A stretch of DNA of 64,000 bases from positions 1 to 64,000 of the forward strand of contig MPMR01000012.1 in assembly GCA_002238605.1 (NCBI GenBank). Direction: 5' to 3'. Each line of letters begins with the position of its first letter. Position 1 is the stretch's first letter. Under the pieces are notes generated by a model. The model did no database searches. It worked only from the letters and a program-made list of their open reading frames with translations, and was not told the DNA's origin. Shown here one piece after another: positions 43,113 to 53,008 of the stretch. This DNA comes from BD2-11 clade cluster bacterium bin43. GTDB lineage: Bacteria > Gemmatimonadota > Gemmatimonadetes > Longimicrobiales > Gaopeijiaceae. A program made the translations under genes and the position numbers.

Positions 43113-43141
43113 TTGACACGGATGGGAACGCTTTTTAGCTT
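43113..43141 (+). promoter_or_regulatory. str operon promoter
   Basis: A perfect TTGACA (43113-43118), 17 bases, then TAGCTT (43136-43141) followed by CG. Transcription would start near 43148, about 119 bases before rpsL. It is the strongest promoter-like sequence in the window. Confidence 0.7.
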
Positions 43142-43146
43142 CGAAA

Positions 43147-43214
43147 GCTGCACAGGATATGGCTGGTCACTCGCCGGACGTCCTCCCGGACGTGGCGGGG
43201 GCGGGCCGTGCAGC
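43147..43214 (+). promoter_or_regulatory. structured 5' leader of the str operon
   Basis: GCTGCAC (43147-43153) pairs with GTGCAGC (43208-43214) and GGC (43161-43163) with GCC (43205-43207). Inside, CGCC (43172-43175) pairs with GGCG (43194-43197) and ACGTCC (43178-43183) with GGACGT (43188-43193), around a TCCC loop. The element begins at the predicted transcription start and ends about 50 bases before rpsL. I know no named leader of this form. Confidence 0.55.
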
Positions 43215-43266
43215 GGAAAGCAAGCGCTCGTCTTAACTTAAAGGGCTGACTGCCGAAACCATTCGT

Positions 43267-43638
43267 ATGCCGACCATCAACCAACTCGTGCGCAAGGGCC
43301 GCCGGTCTGTTCGCAAGAAGAACAAGGCGCCGGCCCTCCAGAAGAACCCTCAGAAACGGGGCGTTTGCACTCGTGTGTACACCACGACGCCCAAGAAGCC
43401 CAATTCGGCATTGCGCAAGGTGGCGCGCGTCAGGCTGACCAGCGGGTACGAGGTGACTTCCTACATCGGTGGCGAAGGGCACAACCTCCAGGAGCACTCC
43501 ATCGTGCTCATTCGGGGAGGCCGGGTGAGGGATCTGCCCGGCGTTCGCTATCACGTCGTGCGCGGAACGCTGGACACGTCGGGGGTGGACGACCGTCGCC
43601 GGGGTCGGTCGAAGTACGGAACCAAGGAACCCAAGTAG
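43267..43638 (+). CDS. rpsL: 30S ribosomal protein S12
   Basis: S12 lies at the decoding centre. The 123-aa protein is complete: [24 protein letters not shown] with Lys43, [14 protein letters not shown] and GRSKYGTK. At position 88 the loop reads [13 protein letters not shown], with Arg (codon AGG, 43528-43530) where most bacteria have Lys. The same change (K88R in Mycobacterium, K87R in E. coli) is a known streptomycin-resistance mutation. It is first gene of the str array. Confidence 0.99.
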   Translation: MPTINQLVRKGRRSVRKKNKAPALQKNPQKRGVCTRVYTTTPKKPNSALRKVARVRLTSGYEVTSYIGGEGHNLQEHSIVLIRGGRVRDLPGVRYHVVRGTLDTSGVDDRRRGRSKYGTKEPK

Positions 43639-43667
43639 CGACCGATCAACATGCACTGTCCCAATTC

Positions 43668-43693
43668 GGGCCGGGCACCTGCCCTCTCGGCCC
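43668..43693 (+). promoter_or_regulatory. hairpin between rpsL and rpsG
   Basis: GGGCCG (43668-43673) pairs with CGGCCC (43688-43693), with an inner GGC-acct-GCC. It lies in the 84-base spacer. In E. coli the S12-S7 spacer is where S7 binds to repress the str operon; similar use here is inference. Confidence 0.45.
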
Positions 43694-43722
43694 CCAGTTC
43701 GCGGGAGCGATAGGATCGATTC

Positions 43723-44192
<470 letters not shown>

Positions 44193-44389
44193 CCGTTTCC
44201 CAACTGCGGCGCGCAGGTTGGCGCCGGGGTAGCGGGGGTTCCGGAAGGTCCGACCCTCGCGACACAAGGCAGACGGCGACCAACCGGCAGGCGGGTTGGC
44301 CCGGCCGAATCTGCACTCGTGGCCTCGGAGTTCCTGCGCTTTTTTTGCGTACCGACGACGGCAACACAGGACTTGAAGGAATACATCGC
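44193..44389 (+). promoter_or_regulatory. rpsG-fusA spacer with two hairpins and a T-run
   Basis: The 197-base gap holds a hairpin CAA-CTGCG-gcg-CGCAG-g-TTG (44201-44220) just after the S7 stop, a second CCAACC/GGTTGG (44280-44299), and seven T at 44340-44346. The T-run is not directly behind a stem, so a classic terminator is not formed. It could give partial termination or processing between S7 and EF-G. AAGGA (44376-44380) is the fusA ribosome-binding site. Confidence 0.4.
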
Positions 44390-46495
44390 ATGCCCAGGCA
44401 CACACCGCTAGAGCGACTGCGCAACATCGGCATCATGGCGCACATCGACGCGGGGAAGACGACAACCACGGAGCGGGTTCTGTTCTATACCGGCAGGGTC
44501 CATCGCATGGGCGAGGTGCACGAGGGTGCAGCCACCATGGACTGGATGGAACAGGAGCAGGAGCGGGGGATCACCATCACCTCCGCGGCCACCACCTGCG
44601 CGTGGCTGCGCAGCGGCTCCAACTTCCGCATCAACATCATCGACACCCCCGGACACGTCGACTTCACGGCCGAGGTCGAGCGCTCGCTGCGGGTTCTGGA
44701 CGGGGCCATCGCGGTGTTCTGCGCGGTCGGCGGCGTCGAACCGCAGTCCGAGACGGTGTGGCGGCAGGCGGACCGCTATCGCGTGCCCCGCATCGCGTTC
44801 GTCAACAAGATGGACCGCGTCGGGGCCGACTTCGCGCAGGTCGTGAGGATGATGCGCGAACGACTCGGAGCCAACGCGCACCCGGTCCAGTATCCGCTCG
44901 GGGAGGGCGAGCTCTTCACCGGCGTCGTGGACATCGTCAGCATGAAGTCGATCATCTACGAGGACGACCTGGGCTCCCGCTTCCATGACGGGCCGGTGCC
45001 CGATTCCATGGCGGATACGATCGCGACGTTGCGCCACGAGCTCATCGAAGCGGCGGTCGAGCACGACGACGACCTGCTGGAGAAGTATCTCTCGGGCGAC
45101 GAGCTCACGGAGGAGGAGCTTCGGCGCGCGATCCGCGGGGCGACCCTGAGGGGCGACATCTTTCCCGTCTTCTGCGGATCGGCGTTCCGCAACAAGGGCA
45201 TTCAGGCGCTCCTCGACGGCGTCATCGACTACCTTCCCTCTCCGCTCGACATTCCTCCCGTCGAGGGACACTATCGTCCCGCGGGCCGGTCCTCCGAGAC
45301 GCGCGAAGTCTCGGATGACGCGCCCTTCACGGCTCTGGCATTCAAGATCGCCACGGACCCCTATGTCGGGCGGCTCACCTTTTTCCGCGTCTATTCGGGG
45401 TCGCTGCCGAGCGGCACCCACGTGCTCGACGCGACCCGGGGCAAGCGCGAGCGCGTGGGCCGCATCCTGCAGATGCACGCCAACAAGCGCGAGGAGCGGA
45501 AAGAGGTCTTCGCGGGCGACATCGCCGCGGTAATCGGACTCAAGCGGGTCCGCACCGGCCATACGCTGTGCGACCCCGGCCATCCCATCATCCTCGAATC
45601 CATGGAGTTTCCGGAGCCGGTCATTGCGGTCGCCATCGAGCCCAAGACCCGGGCCGACCAGGACAAGCTTGGCCAGGGACTGGGGAAGCTCGCCGACGAG
45701 GACCCGACCTTCCGGGTACGCACCGATCAGGAGACCAACCAGACCATCATCAGCGGGATGGGCGAGTTGCACCTCGAGATCATCGTCGACCGCTTGCGCC
45801 GGGAATTCCGGGTCGGCGCCAACATCGGCCGGCCCCAGGTGGCGTACCGGGAGACCATCGTCGGTTCCGTCGCCAAGGTCGAGGGGCGGTTCGTGCGCCA
45901 GACCGGGGGACGCGGGCAATACGGCCATGTCGTCATCAACCTCGAACCCGCTCCCAAGGGCGCGGGCTTCGTCTTCGAGGACCGGATCGCGGGCGGCAGG
46001 ATCCCGAAGGAATTCATCCGTCCCGTGGAGCAGGGAATGCGCGACGCCTTGTCCAGCGGCACCGTGGCGGGCTACCCGCTCATCGACATCAAGGTCGAGC
46101 TGGTGGACGGCTCGTATCACGATGTCGACTCCAGCGAGATGGCCTTCCGGATCGCCGGATCGATGGCGCTCAGGGAGGGCGTGAGGCGGGCGCGGCCGGT
46201 TCTGCTCGAGCCGGTCATGGATGTGGAAGTCGTCACGCCCGGCGACTACATGGGCGATATCATGGGAGACCTTTCCTCCCGGCGGGGACGAGTTGGCGGC
46301 ATGACCGAGCGCGGCGGCGCGCGGGTCATCGGAGCCAGCGTGCCGCTGGGAGAGATGTTCGGATATTCGACCTCCCTCCGCTCCATGAGCCAGGGACGGG
46401 CCGTGTACACCATGCAGTTCTCGCACTACGACCAGGTACCCCGGTCGAAGACGGACGAGATTGTGTCAGGCAACGGAGCAGTCTACCAGAAATGA
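44390..46495 (+). CDS. fusA: elongation factor G
   Basis: EF-G moves tRNAs and mRNA through the ribosome with GTP. The 701-aa protein has [56 protein letters not shown] and the [14 protein letters not shown] element. Domains II-V end with [32 protein letters not shown]. The ATG at 44390 follows AAGGA at nine bases; the frame extends 15 codons further upstream. Its stop overlaps the rpsJ start (ATGA), so translation is probably coupled to the S10 genes. There is no tuf after it. Confidence 0.99.
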   Translation: MPRHTPLERLRNIGIMAHIDAGKTTTTERVLFYTGRVHRMGEVHEGAATMDWMEQEQERGITITSAATTCAWLRSGSNFRINIIDTPGHVDFTAEVERSLRVLDGAIAVFCAVGGVEPQSETVWRQADRYRVPRIAFVNKMDRVGADFAQVVRMMRERLGANAHPVQYPLGEGELFTGVVDIVSMKSIIYEDDLGSRFHDGPVPDSMADTIATLRHELIEAAVEHDDDLLEKYLSGDELTEEELRRAIRGATLRGDIFPVFCGSAFRNKGIQALLDGVIDYLPSPLDIPPVEGHYRPAGRSSETREVSDDAPFTALAFKIATDPYVGRLTFFRVYSGSLPSGTHVLDATRGKRERVGRILQMHANKREERKEVFAGDIAAVIGLKRVRTGHTLCDPGHPIILESMEFPEPVIAVAIEPKTRADQDKLGQGLGKLADEDPTFRVRTDQETNQTIISGMGELHLEIIVDRLRREFRVGANIGRPQVAYRETIVGSVAKVEGRFVRQTGGRGQYGHVVINLEPAPKGAGFVFEDRIAGGRIPKEFIRPVEQGMRDALSSGTVAGYPLIDIKVELVDGSYHDVDSSEMAFRIAGSMALREGVRRARPVLLEPVMDVEVVTPGDYMGDIMGDLSSRRGRVGGMTERGGARVIGASVPLGEMFGYSTSLRSMSQGRAVYTMQFSHYDQVPRSKTDEIVSGNGAVYQK

Positions 46496-46800
46496 GTGGC
46501 CGGATTCGCATCAAGCTGAAAGCCTTCGATCATTGGATCGTCGACCAGACCGCTTCCGACATCGTGCGCACGGCGGAGAAAACCGGAGCCAGCGTGTGCG
46601 GTCCGGTTCCGTTGCCGACGCGGCGCGAGCGCTGGACGGTGCTGCGCTCGCCGCACATCGACAAGAAGAGCCGGGAGCAGTTCGAGTTGCGTACGCACAA
46701 GCGGCTCATCGACATCGTCGATTCCCGGCCCGCCACCATCGACGCCCTTACCAAGCTGGACCTGCCGGCGGGCGTCGATGTCGAGATCAAGGTCGACTAG
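46492..46800 (+). CDS. rpsJ: 30S ribosomal protein S10
   Basis: S10 binds the 30S head and also acts as NusE with NusB and NusG. The 102-aa protein is standard: [60 protein letters not shown] and GVDVEIKV. It begins inside the fusA stop codon. No promoter is visible before it, so it depends on upstream transcription. Confidence 0.99.
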   Translation: MSGRIRIKLKAFDHWIVDQTASDIVRTAEKTGASVCGPVPLPTRRERWTVLRSPHIDKKSREQFELRTHKRLIDIVDSRPATIDALTKLDLPAGVDVEIKVD

Positions 46801-46808
46801 GGGGTGGG

Positions 46809-47426
46809 ATGGCCGGATTGATCGGACGCAAGGTGGGGATGACCCGCATCTTCGACGACGAGGGTCAGGTGGTGCCGGTTACCGTGGTTCGCGCCGGGCC
46901 GTGCCCGGTGGTTTGCGTGAAGTCCCCGGAGACCGACGGATATCGCGCGGTCCAGGTCGGCTTCGAGGCACGCAAGGCCCGGCATGCCACCAGGGCCGAG
47001 GCCGGCCATGCTGCAAAGGCCGGACTGGAGGCGACGCCCCGCGTTCTGCGCGAGTTCCCCGTTGCCGGCGATGAAGCGTTCGAGGCAGGAGAGGAGCTCA
47101 CCGTGGGGCTCTTCGCCGCCAACCAGGCCGTCAAGGTCACGGGCAACACCAAGGGCAGGGGATTCCAGGGCGTCGTGAAGCGGCACGGGTTCGTGGGGCG
47201 CCCCGCCTCCCACGGTCATCCGATGTCGCGCACCCCCGGATCGATGGGGGCCGGCACCGACCCGTCGCGGGTCATCAAGGGCAAGAAGCTCCCCGGCCGC
47301 ATGGGCAACAACCGCAAGACGCTGAGCAATGTGAAGGTCGTTCGGGTCGACGCCGAGAGGAACCTGCTCTTCCTCAGGGGCGCCGTGCCGGGAGCGCGCA
47401 GCGGCTACGTCTTCATCAGCCAATAG
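46809..47426 (+). CDS. rplC: 50S ribosomal protein L3
   Basis: L3 nucleates 50S assembly and reaches toward the peptidyl transferase centre. The 205-aa protein has GLIGRKVGMTRIFDDEGQVVPVTVV, the internal loop GRPASHGHPMSRTPGSMGAGTDPSRV, and KGKKLPGRMGNNRKT. The loop lacks the Gln methylated in E. coli. The ATG at 46809 follows GGGGGTGGG, eight bases after rpsJ. Confidence 0.98.
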   Translation: MAGLIGRKVGMTRIFDDEGQVVPVTVVRAGPCPVVCVKSPETDGYRAVQVGFEARKARHATRAEAGHAAKAGLEATPRVLREFPVAGDEAFEAGEELTVGLFAANQAVKVTGNTKGRGFQGVVKRHGFVGRPASHGHPMSRTPGSMGAGTDPSRVIKGKKLPGRMGNNRKTLSNVKVVRVDAERNLLFLRGAVPGARSGYVFISQ

Positions 47427-47430
47427 AGCC

Positions 47431-48090
47431 ATGCATACGGCGCACTACTATCAGTCTGACGGCAGCCCGGACGGAGACCGGACGCTTCCTGCGGTCCCCT
47501 TCGACGGAGTCGTGAACGAGAGCGTGCTGCACCAGGTGGTGCGGGCACAACTCGCCAATCAGCGGCGGGGGACGGGAGCCGGCAAGAACCGCGCGGCCGT
47601 CTCGGGGGGAAGCCGCAAGCCGTGGAGGCAGAAGGGTACCGGCCGGGCACGCCAGGGTACGATCCGGGCCGCGCAGTGGACGGGAGGCGGGCTGGCCTTC
47701 CCTCCTCAGCCTCACTCGTGGCGCACGTCCGTGCCTCGCAAGGTGCGCACGCTCGCCCGGCGCTCGGCCCTCAACGCGCGAGCCGGAGATGGTCGCGTGC
47801 TGCTGATCGAGTCCCTGGACTACGAAGCCCCGCGCACCGCGCGCCTGGCTGCCTGCCTCGCCGCCATCGAAGCGCCGGGCAAGGTGCTGCTGCTGACCGA
47901 CGGCAACAAGCGCAACGTTTACCTCTCGGCCCGCAACCTGCGGGACGTCAGGGTGCGCCCGTTCGGCGAGGAGTCGGCCTACGACGTGCTGTGGGCTGCG
48001 ACCGTCGTGATCGAGGCCGATGCGCTCGGGATCCAGGCGGTGGCCGCGGAGCCCGTGGACTCCACAGACGCGGAGGACGGCGATGCGTGA
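47431..48090 (+). CDS. rplD: 50S ribosomal protein L4
   Basis: L4 lines the peptide tunnel and, in E. coli, represses the S10 operon. The 219-aa protein has VNESVLHQVVRAQLANQRRGT, the tunnel loop GGSRKPWRQKGTGRARQG, and the C-terminal Rossmann-like part (VLLLTDGNKRNVYLSARNLRDVRV). The tunnel loop keeps the usual macrolide-sensitive Lys and Gly residues. The start has a weak ribosome-binding site, so coupling to rplC is likely. Its stop overlaps rplW by eight bases. Confidence 0.98.
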   Translation: MHTAHYYQSDGSPDGDRTLPAVPFDGVVNESVLHQVVRAQLANQRRGTGAGKNRAAVSGGSRKPWRQKGTGRARQGTIRAAQWTGGGLAFPPQPHSWRTSVPRKVRTLARRSALNARAGDGRVLLIESLDYEAPRTARLAACLAAIEAPGKVLLLTDGNKRNVYLSARNLRDVRVRPFGEESAYDVLWAATVVIEADALGIQAVAAEPVDSTDAEDGDA

Positions 48091-48394
48091 GCCGTGGGAT
48101 GTGATCGTGCGGCCGGTGGTCACCGAAAAGACTACCGCCCAGATGGAGGCCGAGAACGTCTACTCGTTCATCGTCAACCAGAAGGCCAACAAGATTGATA
48201 TCGCGCGCGCCGTGGAAGCGCTCTGGGACGTCCAGGTCGACGATGTGCGCACCATGAGGTACGCGGGCAAGATGCGCCGCTCGTTCCTGGGGCAGATGAG
48301 CCGCAACTGGAGCCTCGGCCGCCAGCCGTCGTTCAAGAAGGCGGTCGTCAAGCTTGCCGAAGGCGACCACATCGAACTCTACGAAATGGGCTGA
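48083..48394 (+). CDS. rplW: 50S ribosomal protein L23
   Basis: L23 sits at the tunnel exit and docks trigger factor and SRP. The 103-aa protein has [49 protein letters not shown] and [17 protein letters not shown]. The ATG lies inside rplD after GGAGG. Confidence 0.98.
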   Translation: MREPWDVIVRPVVTEKTTAQMEAENVYSFIVNQKANKIDIARAVEALWDVQVDDVRTMRYAGKMRRSFLGQMSRNWSLGRQPSFKKAVVKLAEGDHIELYEMG

Positions 48395-48404
48395 GGAACC
48401 GGCC

Positions 48405-49247
48405 ATGGCGATCAAGAAGTTCAGACCCGTGACTCCCGGCTTCCGGTTCCGGTCGATCGTGAAGGACACGGTGACCACCCGCAAGGGACCGGAAAAGTCG
48501 CTGACGGAGCCTCTGCACTCCAAGGGTGGCCGGAACCACCATGGCCGCATCACCGTGCGGCGCAGGGGCGGTGGCCACAAGCGCAGGTATCGGCGCATCG
48601 ATTTCAGGCGCAACAAGATCGGCGTGGCTGGCCGCGTCGCCGAGATCGAATACGATCCCAACCGTTCCGCGAACATCGCCCTCATCCATTACGCGGATGG
48701 CGAGAAGCGCTACATCCTGCATGTGCGCGGCCTGACGGTCGGCGATGAGGTGGTGGCGGGCGGAGACGCCGACATCAAGCCGGGCAACGCCCTGCCGATC
48801 GGCCGCATTCCGCTGGGCACGATCGTCCACAACGTGGAGCTGAAGCCCGGGAAGGGGGGCCAGATGGCCCGCTCGGCCGGCGCCGGCGTGCAGATCATGG
48901 CCAAGGAAGGAGACTACGTGACGCTGCGCCTCCCCTCGACGGAAGTCCGGCGGGTGCGCATGGAGTGCATGGCCACCGTGGGCCAGGTCGGCAACACCGA
49001 CCACGAGCTGAAGTCCCTGGGCAAGGCCGGGGCGAATCGATGGCGGGGGCGCCGTCCCAAGGTTCGGGGCGTCGCCATGAACCCGGTGGACCACCCGCTG
49101 GGCGGAGGTGAGGGCAAGGCTTCGGGCGGACGACCCCCGGTCACCCCCTGGGGCAAGCCGGAGGGGAAGAAGACGCGTAATCCCAGAAAGGAATCCAACC
49201 GGCTGATCGTCCGGGGTCGCAAACGCGGCAAGGCCACCCGGTCGTAG
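48405..49247 (+). CDS. rplB: 50S ribosomal protein L2
   Basis: L2 is close to the peptidyl transferase centre and is needed for subunit joining. The 280-aa protein is complete, with the conserved [53 protein letters not shown], and the C-terminal [23 protein letters not shown] containing the conserved His. The ATG follows GAGGAA at about seven bases; the frame starts earlier in rplW but that part is not L2. Confidence 0.99.
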   Translation: MAIKKFRPVTPGFRFRSIVKDTVTTRKGPEKSLTEPLHSKGGRNHHGRITVRRRGGGHKRRYRRIDFRRNKIGVAGRVAEIEYDPNRSANIALIHYADGEKRYILHVRGLTVGDEVVAGGDADIKPGNALPIGRIPLGTIVHNVELKPGKGGQMARSAGAGVQIMAKEGDYVTLRLPSTEVRRVRMECMATVGQVGNTDHELKSLGKAGANRWRGRRPKVRGVAMNPVDHPLGGGEGKASGGRPPVTPWGKPEGKKTRNPRKESNRLIVRGRKRGKATRS

Positions 49248-49286
49248 ACGATTACGAGACGAAAGGAAGCGAACCAGGAAACCGCC

Positions 49287-49574
49287 ATGCCACGCAGCGT
49301 AAAGAAGGGTCCCTACATCGACGAGAAGCTCCTGCGCAAGGTGGAGCTCATGAACGCGCGCGCCGAGAAGAGGGTCCTCAAGACCTGGGCACGCGCCTCG
49401 ACCATCTCGCCGGACTTCGTGGGCCATACGGTCGCGGTGCACAACGGCAACAAGTTCATCCCGGTCTACATCACGGAAAACATGGTGGGCCACAAACTCG
49501 GCGAATTCGCTCCCACCCGGCTCTTCCGGGGCCACGGTGGGAAGCTCGCCGACCGGCGCTCCAAGGCTCGATAG
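49287..49574 (+). CDS. rpsS: 30S ribosomal protein S19
   Basis: S19 with S13 forms the head contact to the 50S. The 95-aa protein is standard: [37 protein letters not shown] and [23 protein letters not shown] lies before the ATG. Confidence 0.99.
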   Translation: MPRSVKKGPYIDEKLLRKVELMNARAEKRVLKTWARASTISPDFVGHTVAVHNGNKFIPVYITENMVGHKLGEFAPTRLFRGHGGKLADRRSKAR

Positions 49575-49608
49575 AGGCCGATCAGGTCACCCCTGGACGA
49601 AACTTCAG

Positions 49609-49959
49609 ATGCAAGCAAAGGCGATCGCGAAATACATCGCAATGAGTCCCCGCAAGGTGAGGCTGGTTGTGGATCAGATCCGGGGCCTCCCCGTCAACCA
49701 GGCCTACGCGATCCTTCGATTCTCGAAGAAGGCCGCGTCGGTACCGGTCGGCAAGACGCTCCGCTCCGCGGTCGCGAACGCCGAGTACAGGGCGGAGGAG
49801 GACGGGGAGGTGCTCGATGTGGACGAGCTCGTGATCACGCGGGCATTCGTCGATGGCGGGCGGACCACGAAGCGCTGGCGGGCGGCGGCCATGGGAAGGG
49901 GGGCCCCGACCCGAGGGCGCGGGAGCCACATCACGATCGTCGTGGAAAGCGAGGAATAG
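49609..49959 (+). CDS. rplV: 50S ribosomal protein L22
   Basis: L22 lines the exit tunnel beside L4. The 116-aa protein has [28 protein letters not shown], the domain core, and the beta-hairpin tail [25 protein letters not shown]. The ATG at 49609 gives a family-like start (MQAKAIAKY). The frame upstream overlaps rpsS and is not coding. Confidence 0.98.
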   Translation: MQAKAIAKYIAMSPRKVRLVVDQIRGLPVNQAYAILRFSKKAASVPVGKTLRSAVANAEYRAEEDGEVLDVDELVITRAFVDGGRTTKRWRAAAMGRGAPTRGRGSHITIVVESEE

Positions 49960-49963
49960 GTCG

Positions 49964-50623
49964 ATGGGACAGAAGACACACCCTCACGGGTTCCGGCTCG
50001 GCATCGTCAAGGACTGGCAGTCCCGGTGGTATGCGGAGAAGGAGTTCCCGCAGCTGCTTCAGGAAGACGAGACCATCAGGCGGTATCTCGACCGCCGTCT
50101 GGCGCACGCGGCCATCTCCCGGGTCGAGATCGACCGCAAGCCGTCCAAGATCGTCATGACCGTGCATACCGCCCGGCCGGGCGTCGTGATCGGAAAGCGG
50201 GGAGCGGAGGTGGACAAGCTGCGCGACGAGCTGGGCGTGCTGACCAGGTCCGAGGTCTCCGTGAACGTCGAGGAAATAAAGCAGCCGGAGCTGGACGCGC
50301 GCCTGGTGGCGGAGAACGTCAAGCACCAGCTGCGTCAGCGGATTTCGTTCCGGCGGGCCATGAAGCGCGCCGTCCAGTCCGCGCGCCGCGCGGGGGCGGA
50401 GGGGATCAAGATCCAGTGTGGCGGCCGTCTGGGCGGCGCGGAGATCGCCCGCACCGAAGCTTATCACGAGGGCCGCGTACCCCTGCACACCCTGCGGGCG
50501 AACATCGACTACGCGAGCGTGAGGGCGGACACCACCTACGGTACCGTCGGCGTGAAGTGCTGGATCTTCAAGGGCGAAGTGGTGGACGACCGGCGCGGCC
50601 GGACCTACTCGACGGGATCATGA
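49964..50623 (+). CDS. rpsC: 30S ribosomal protein S3
   Basis: S3 forms part of the mRNA entry helicase site. The 219-aa protein has [24 protein letters not shown], the KH domain [17 protein letters not shown], and the C-terminal [30 protein letters not shown]. It is complete. It follows rplV by four bases. Confidence 0.99.
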   Translation: MGQKTHPHGFRLGIVKDWQSRWYAEKEFPQLLQEDETIRRYLDRRLAHAAISRVEIDRKPSKIVMTVHTARPGVVIGKRGAEVDKLRDELGVLTRSEVSVNVEEIKQPELDARLVAENVKHQLRQRISFRRAMKRAVQSARRAGAEGIKIQCGGRLGGAEIARTEAYHEGRVPLHTLRANIDYASVRADTTYGTVGVKCWIFKGEVVDDRRGRTYSTGS

Positions 50624-50682
50624 CGGTGCACGCGAACGGAACCCGGCCCGCCCGGCGGCGGGCCTCGCAAGGACGATAGCAG

Positions 50683-51105
50683 ATGCTGGCACCGAAGCGG
50701 GTCAAGTACCGCAAGAAGCACAAGGGCAAGATGCGCGGGGTTTCCCGTCGCGGAAACCGGGTGAGCTTCGGCGACTACGGGCTTCAGGCCGTGGAGTCCG
50801 CCTGGATCAGCAATCGGCAGATCGAGTCGGCGCGCGTGGCCATGACCCGGCACATCAAGAGGGGCGGAAAGGTGTGGATCCGGATCTTTCCGGACAAGCC
50901 GGTTACCTCCAAGCCCGCCGAAACGCGAATGGGCAAGGGGAAGGGCAACCCGGAAGGTTGGGTGGCGGTGGTCAAGCCGGGGCGGATGATGTTCGAGATG
51001 GAAGGCGTGGGGGAGGACATCGCGCGGCGGGCCATGCAGCTCGCATCCGACAAGCTCCCCATCAAGACCCGTTTCGTCTCGCGCGAACAGCAGTTGGGAA
51101 CCTGA
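50683..51105 (+). CDS. rplP: 50S ribosomal protein L16
   Basis: L16 helps position A-site tRNA. The 140-aa protein is standard: [19 protein letters not shown], the ALE-like [41 protein letters not shown], and [31 protein letters not shown] precedes the ATG at ten bases. Confidence 0.99.
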   Translation: MLAPKRVKYRKKHKGKMRGVSRRGNRVSFGDYGLQAVESAWISNRQIESARVAMTRHIKRGGKVWIRIFPDKPVTSKPAETRMGKGKGNPEGWVAVVKPGRMMFEMEGVGEDIARRAMQLASDKLPIKTRFVSREQQLGT

Positions 51106-51117
51106 GGGGAACCGGGC

Positions 51118-51342
51118 ATGGACATCGAAGACATTCGCGATATGACCGACCAGCAGATCCGGGAGCAGCTGGACGAACTGCGAGAGGAGCGGTTCCGCCT
51201 CAAGTTCCGGGCCGCGACCATGGAGCTTGAGAACCCCAGACTGCTTTCGCAGCTGCGCAGGGATATAGCCCGAGTTCGCACCGTCCAGCGCGAACGCGAA
51301 CTCGCGGCGGCTCTGGCCCTGACCGAGGAGAATGCCCCATGA
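51118..51342 (+). CDS. rpmC: 50S ribosomal protein L29
   Basis: L29 is a two-helix protein beside L23 at the tunnel exit. The 74-aa protein has [36 protein letters not shown] and [17 protein letters not shown] lies before the ATG. Its stop overlaps rpsQ by four bases. Confidence 0.97.
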   Translation: MDIEDIRDMTDQQIREQLDELREERFRLKFRAATMELENPRLLSQLRRDIARVRTVQRERELAAALALTEENAP

Positions 51343-51623
51343 CCGCGACAGCGGATGCCCCGCGCGCGGCGCGCAACCGGCGAAAGACGCGAACGGGAGT
51401 GGTGGTGTCGGACGTTGCGGACAAGACGGTCACCGTGCTCGTCGCGCGCCAGTTCGCCCATCCCCTCTACGGGAAGCAGGTGAAGCGCACCCGCAAGTAT
51501 CACGCCCACGACGAAGACAACCAGTACCGCATGGGCGACACCGTGCGCATCGTGGAAACGCGGCCCCTCTCCCGCACCAAGCGGTGGAGAGTCGCTGAAC
51601 TGGTCGACCGGGCGGAAGGATAG
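51339..51623 (+). CDS. rpsQ: 30S ribosomal protein S17
   Basis: S17 binds 16S rRNA early in 30S assembly. The 94-aa protein has the OB-fold core [45 protein letters not shown] and [20 protein letters not shown]. It has a somewhat longer N-terminus than E. coli S17. GAGGAG precedes the ATG. Confidence 0.98.
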   Translation: MTATADAPRAARNRRKTRTGVVVSDVADKTVTVLVARQFAHPLYGKQVKRTRKYHAHDEDNQYRMGDTVRIVETRPLSRTKRWRVAELVDRAEG

Positions 51624-51630
51624 GCGGGCG

Positions 51631-51999
51631 ATGATCCAACAGGAATCGATGGTCCGGATCACGGACAACACGGGCGCCAAGAAGGCCCTGTGCATCCGTG
51701 TTCTCGGCGGCTCGGGCCGCCGCTACGCCAGCGTGGGCGACCTGGTCGTGCTCACGGTAAAGGATGCCATTCCCAACGCGGGCGTGCGCAAAGGGGATAT
51801 CGTGCGCGCGGTCGTGGTGCGAACGGCCAAGGAAGTGCGCAGGCGCGACGGCTCCTATATCCGTTTCGACGACAACGCCGCGGTGCTTATCGACACCAAC
51901 GGCGAGCCGAAGGGCACGCGCATCTTCGGCCCGGTCGGACGTGAACTCAGGGAGAAGCGCTACATGAAGATCGTTTCGCTGGCGCCGGAGGTGCTCTGA
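51631..51999 (+). CDS. rplN: 50S ribosomal protein L14
   Basis: L14 forms an intersubunit bridge and is the RsfS target in many bacteria. The 122-aa protein is complete ([88 protein letters not shown]). Its stop overlaps the rplX ATG by one base. Confidence 0.99.
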   Translation: MIQQESMVRITDNTGAKKALCIRVLGGSGRRYASVGDLVVLTVKDAIPNAGVRKGDIVRAVVVRTAKEVRRRDGSYIRFDDNAAVLIDTNGEPKGTRIFGPVGRELREKRYMKIVSLAPEVL

Positions 52000-52349
52000 T
52001 GCTGAAGCGGACCGGGGGCGGGCGCAAACACCGGATTGCGAAGGGTGACCGCGTGCGCGTGATCCGCGGCAACCACCGGGACGAGCAGGGGACGGTCCTC
52101 CGGGTGGTCCGCGACCGGGATCGGGTGGTGATCGAGGGCGTGAACATGCGCAAGCGCCACCAGCGGCCCACCGCGGCCAATCCGGAGGGAGGGATCATCA
52201 CCTTCGAGGCTCCGATCCACATTTCCAACGTGATGTTGATCGATCCGGCCAGCGGAGAGGCCAGCCGCGTCCGCATGCGTCTCGAGGAAGGTGGCGTGAA
52301 GGAACGCATCGCGGTGAAGACCGGCAACCCCATTCCGGCGCCGAGGTGA
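51999..52349 (+). CDS. rplX: 50S ribosomal protein L24
   Basis: L24 starts 50S assembly at the exit side. The 116-aa protein has the KOW motif [41 protein letters not shown] and the later [22 protein letters not shown] precedes the ATG. Confidence 0.98.
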   Translation: MLKRTGGGRKHRIAKGDRVRVIRGNHRDEQGTVLRVVRDRDRVVIEGVNMRKRHQRPTAANPEGGIITFEAPIHISNVMLIDPASGEASRVRMRLEEGGVKERIAVKTGNPIPAPR

Positions 52350-52378
52350 CGGGTGACGACAAGGGACGGATTTGCAAG

Positions 52379-52966
52379 ATGACGGAGATGAACCCCCGGC
52401 TTCGCCGGCACTATCTGGAGAAGGTTCAGCCGAAGCTTCAGGAGGAATTCGGCTTCACCAACGTCAATCAGATTCCACACCCGGTGAAGGTTGTGCTCAA
52501 CGTCGGCGTCGGCGAGGCGAGCAAGAATCGGAAGTTCCTCGACAGCGTGGTCGAGGAATTGTCGGTGATCTCCGGACAGAAGCCGGTCATCACCCGGGCA
52601 CGGAAGTCCATCTCCAACTTCTCGTTGAGGACGGGCATGCCGGTCGGAGCCAGGGTCACGCTGCGCCGGCACCGCATGTACGAGTTTCTCGACCGACTGG
52701 TCAGCGCCACCATACCGCGCATCCGCGACTTCCGCGGGCTGTCCACGAAGTCCTTCGACGGGCGCGGCAACTTCAGCCTCGGGGTTCGCGAGCAGATCAT
52801 CTTCCCCGAGATCGACTACGACAGGATCGACCGAATCCACGGCATGGACATCACCGTGGTTACGAGCACCAGCAAGGACGACGAGGCGCTGGCGCTGCTG
52901 CGAGAGCTGGGATTTCCGTTTCGCGGCTCGCTTCCGGTCATCATCGGCCAGAACGGCGCCGCCTGA
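52379..52966 (+). CDS. rplE: 50S ribosomal protein L5
   Basis: L5 binds 5S rRNA and the P-site tRNA. From ATG 52379 it is 195 aa, with a C-terminal extension ([13 protein letters not shown]) beyond the E. coli end. [48 protein letters not shown] and [33 protein letters not shown] are conserved. A GTG at 52346 overlapping the rplX stop (GTGA), or ATG 52388, are alternative starts. rpsN, which normally comes next, is absent. Confidence 0.97.
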   Translation: MTEMNPRLRRHYLEKVQPKLQEEFGFTNVNQIPHPVKVVLNVGVGEASKNRKFLDSVVEELSVISGQKPVITRARKSISNFSLRTGMPVGARVTLRRHRMYEFLDRLVSATIPRIRDFRGLSTKSFDGRGNFSLGVREQIIFPEIDYDRIDRIHGMDITVVTSTSKDDEALALLRELGFPFRGSLPVIIGQNGAA

Positions 52967-53008
52967 GGCGCCGACAACCCAGGGAAGAACGGAGGGACGA
53001 GACTCGAC

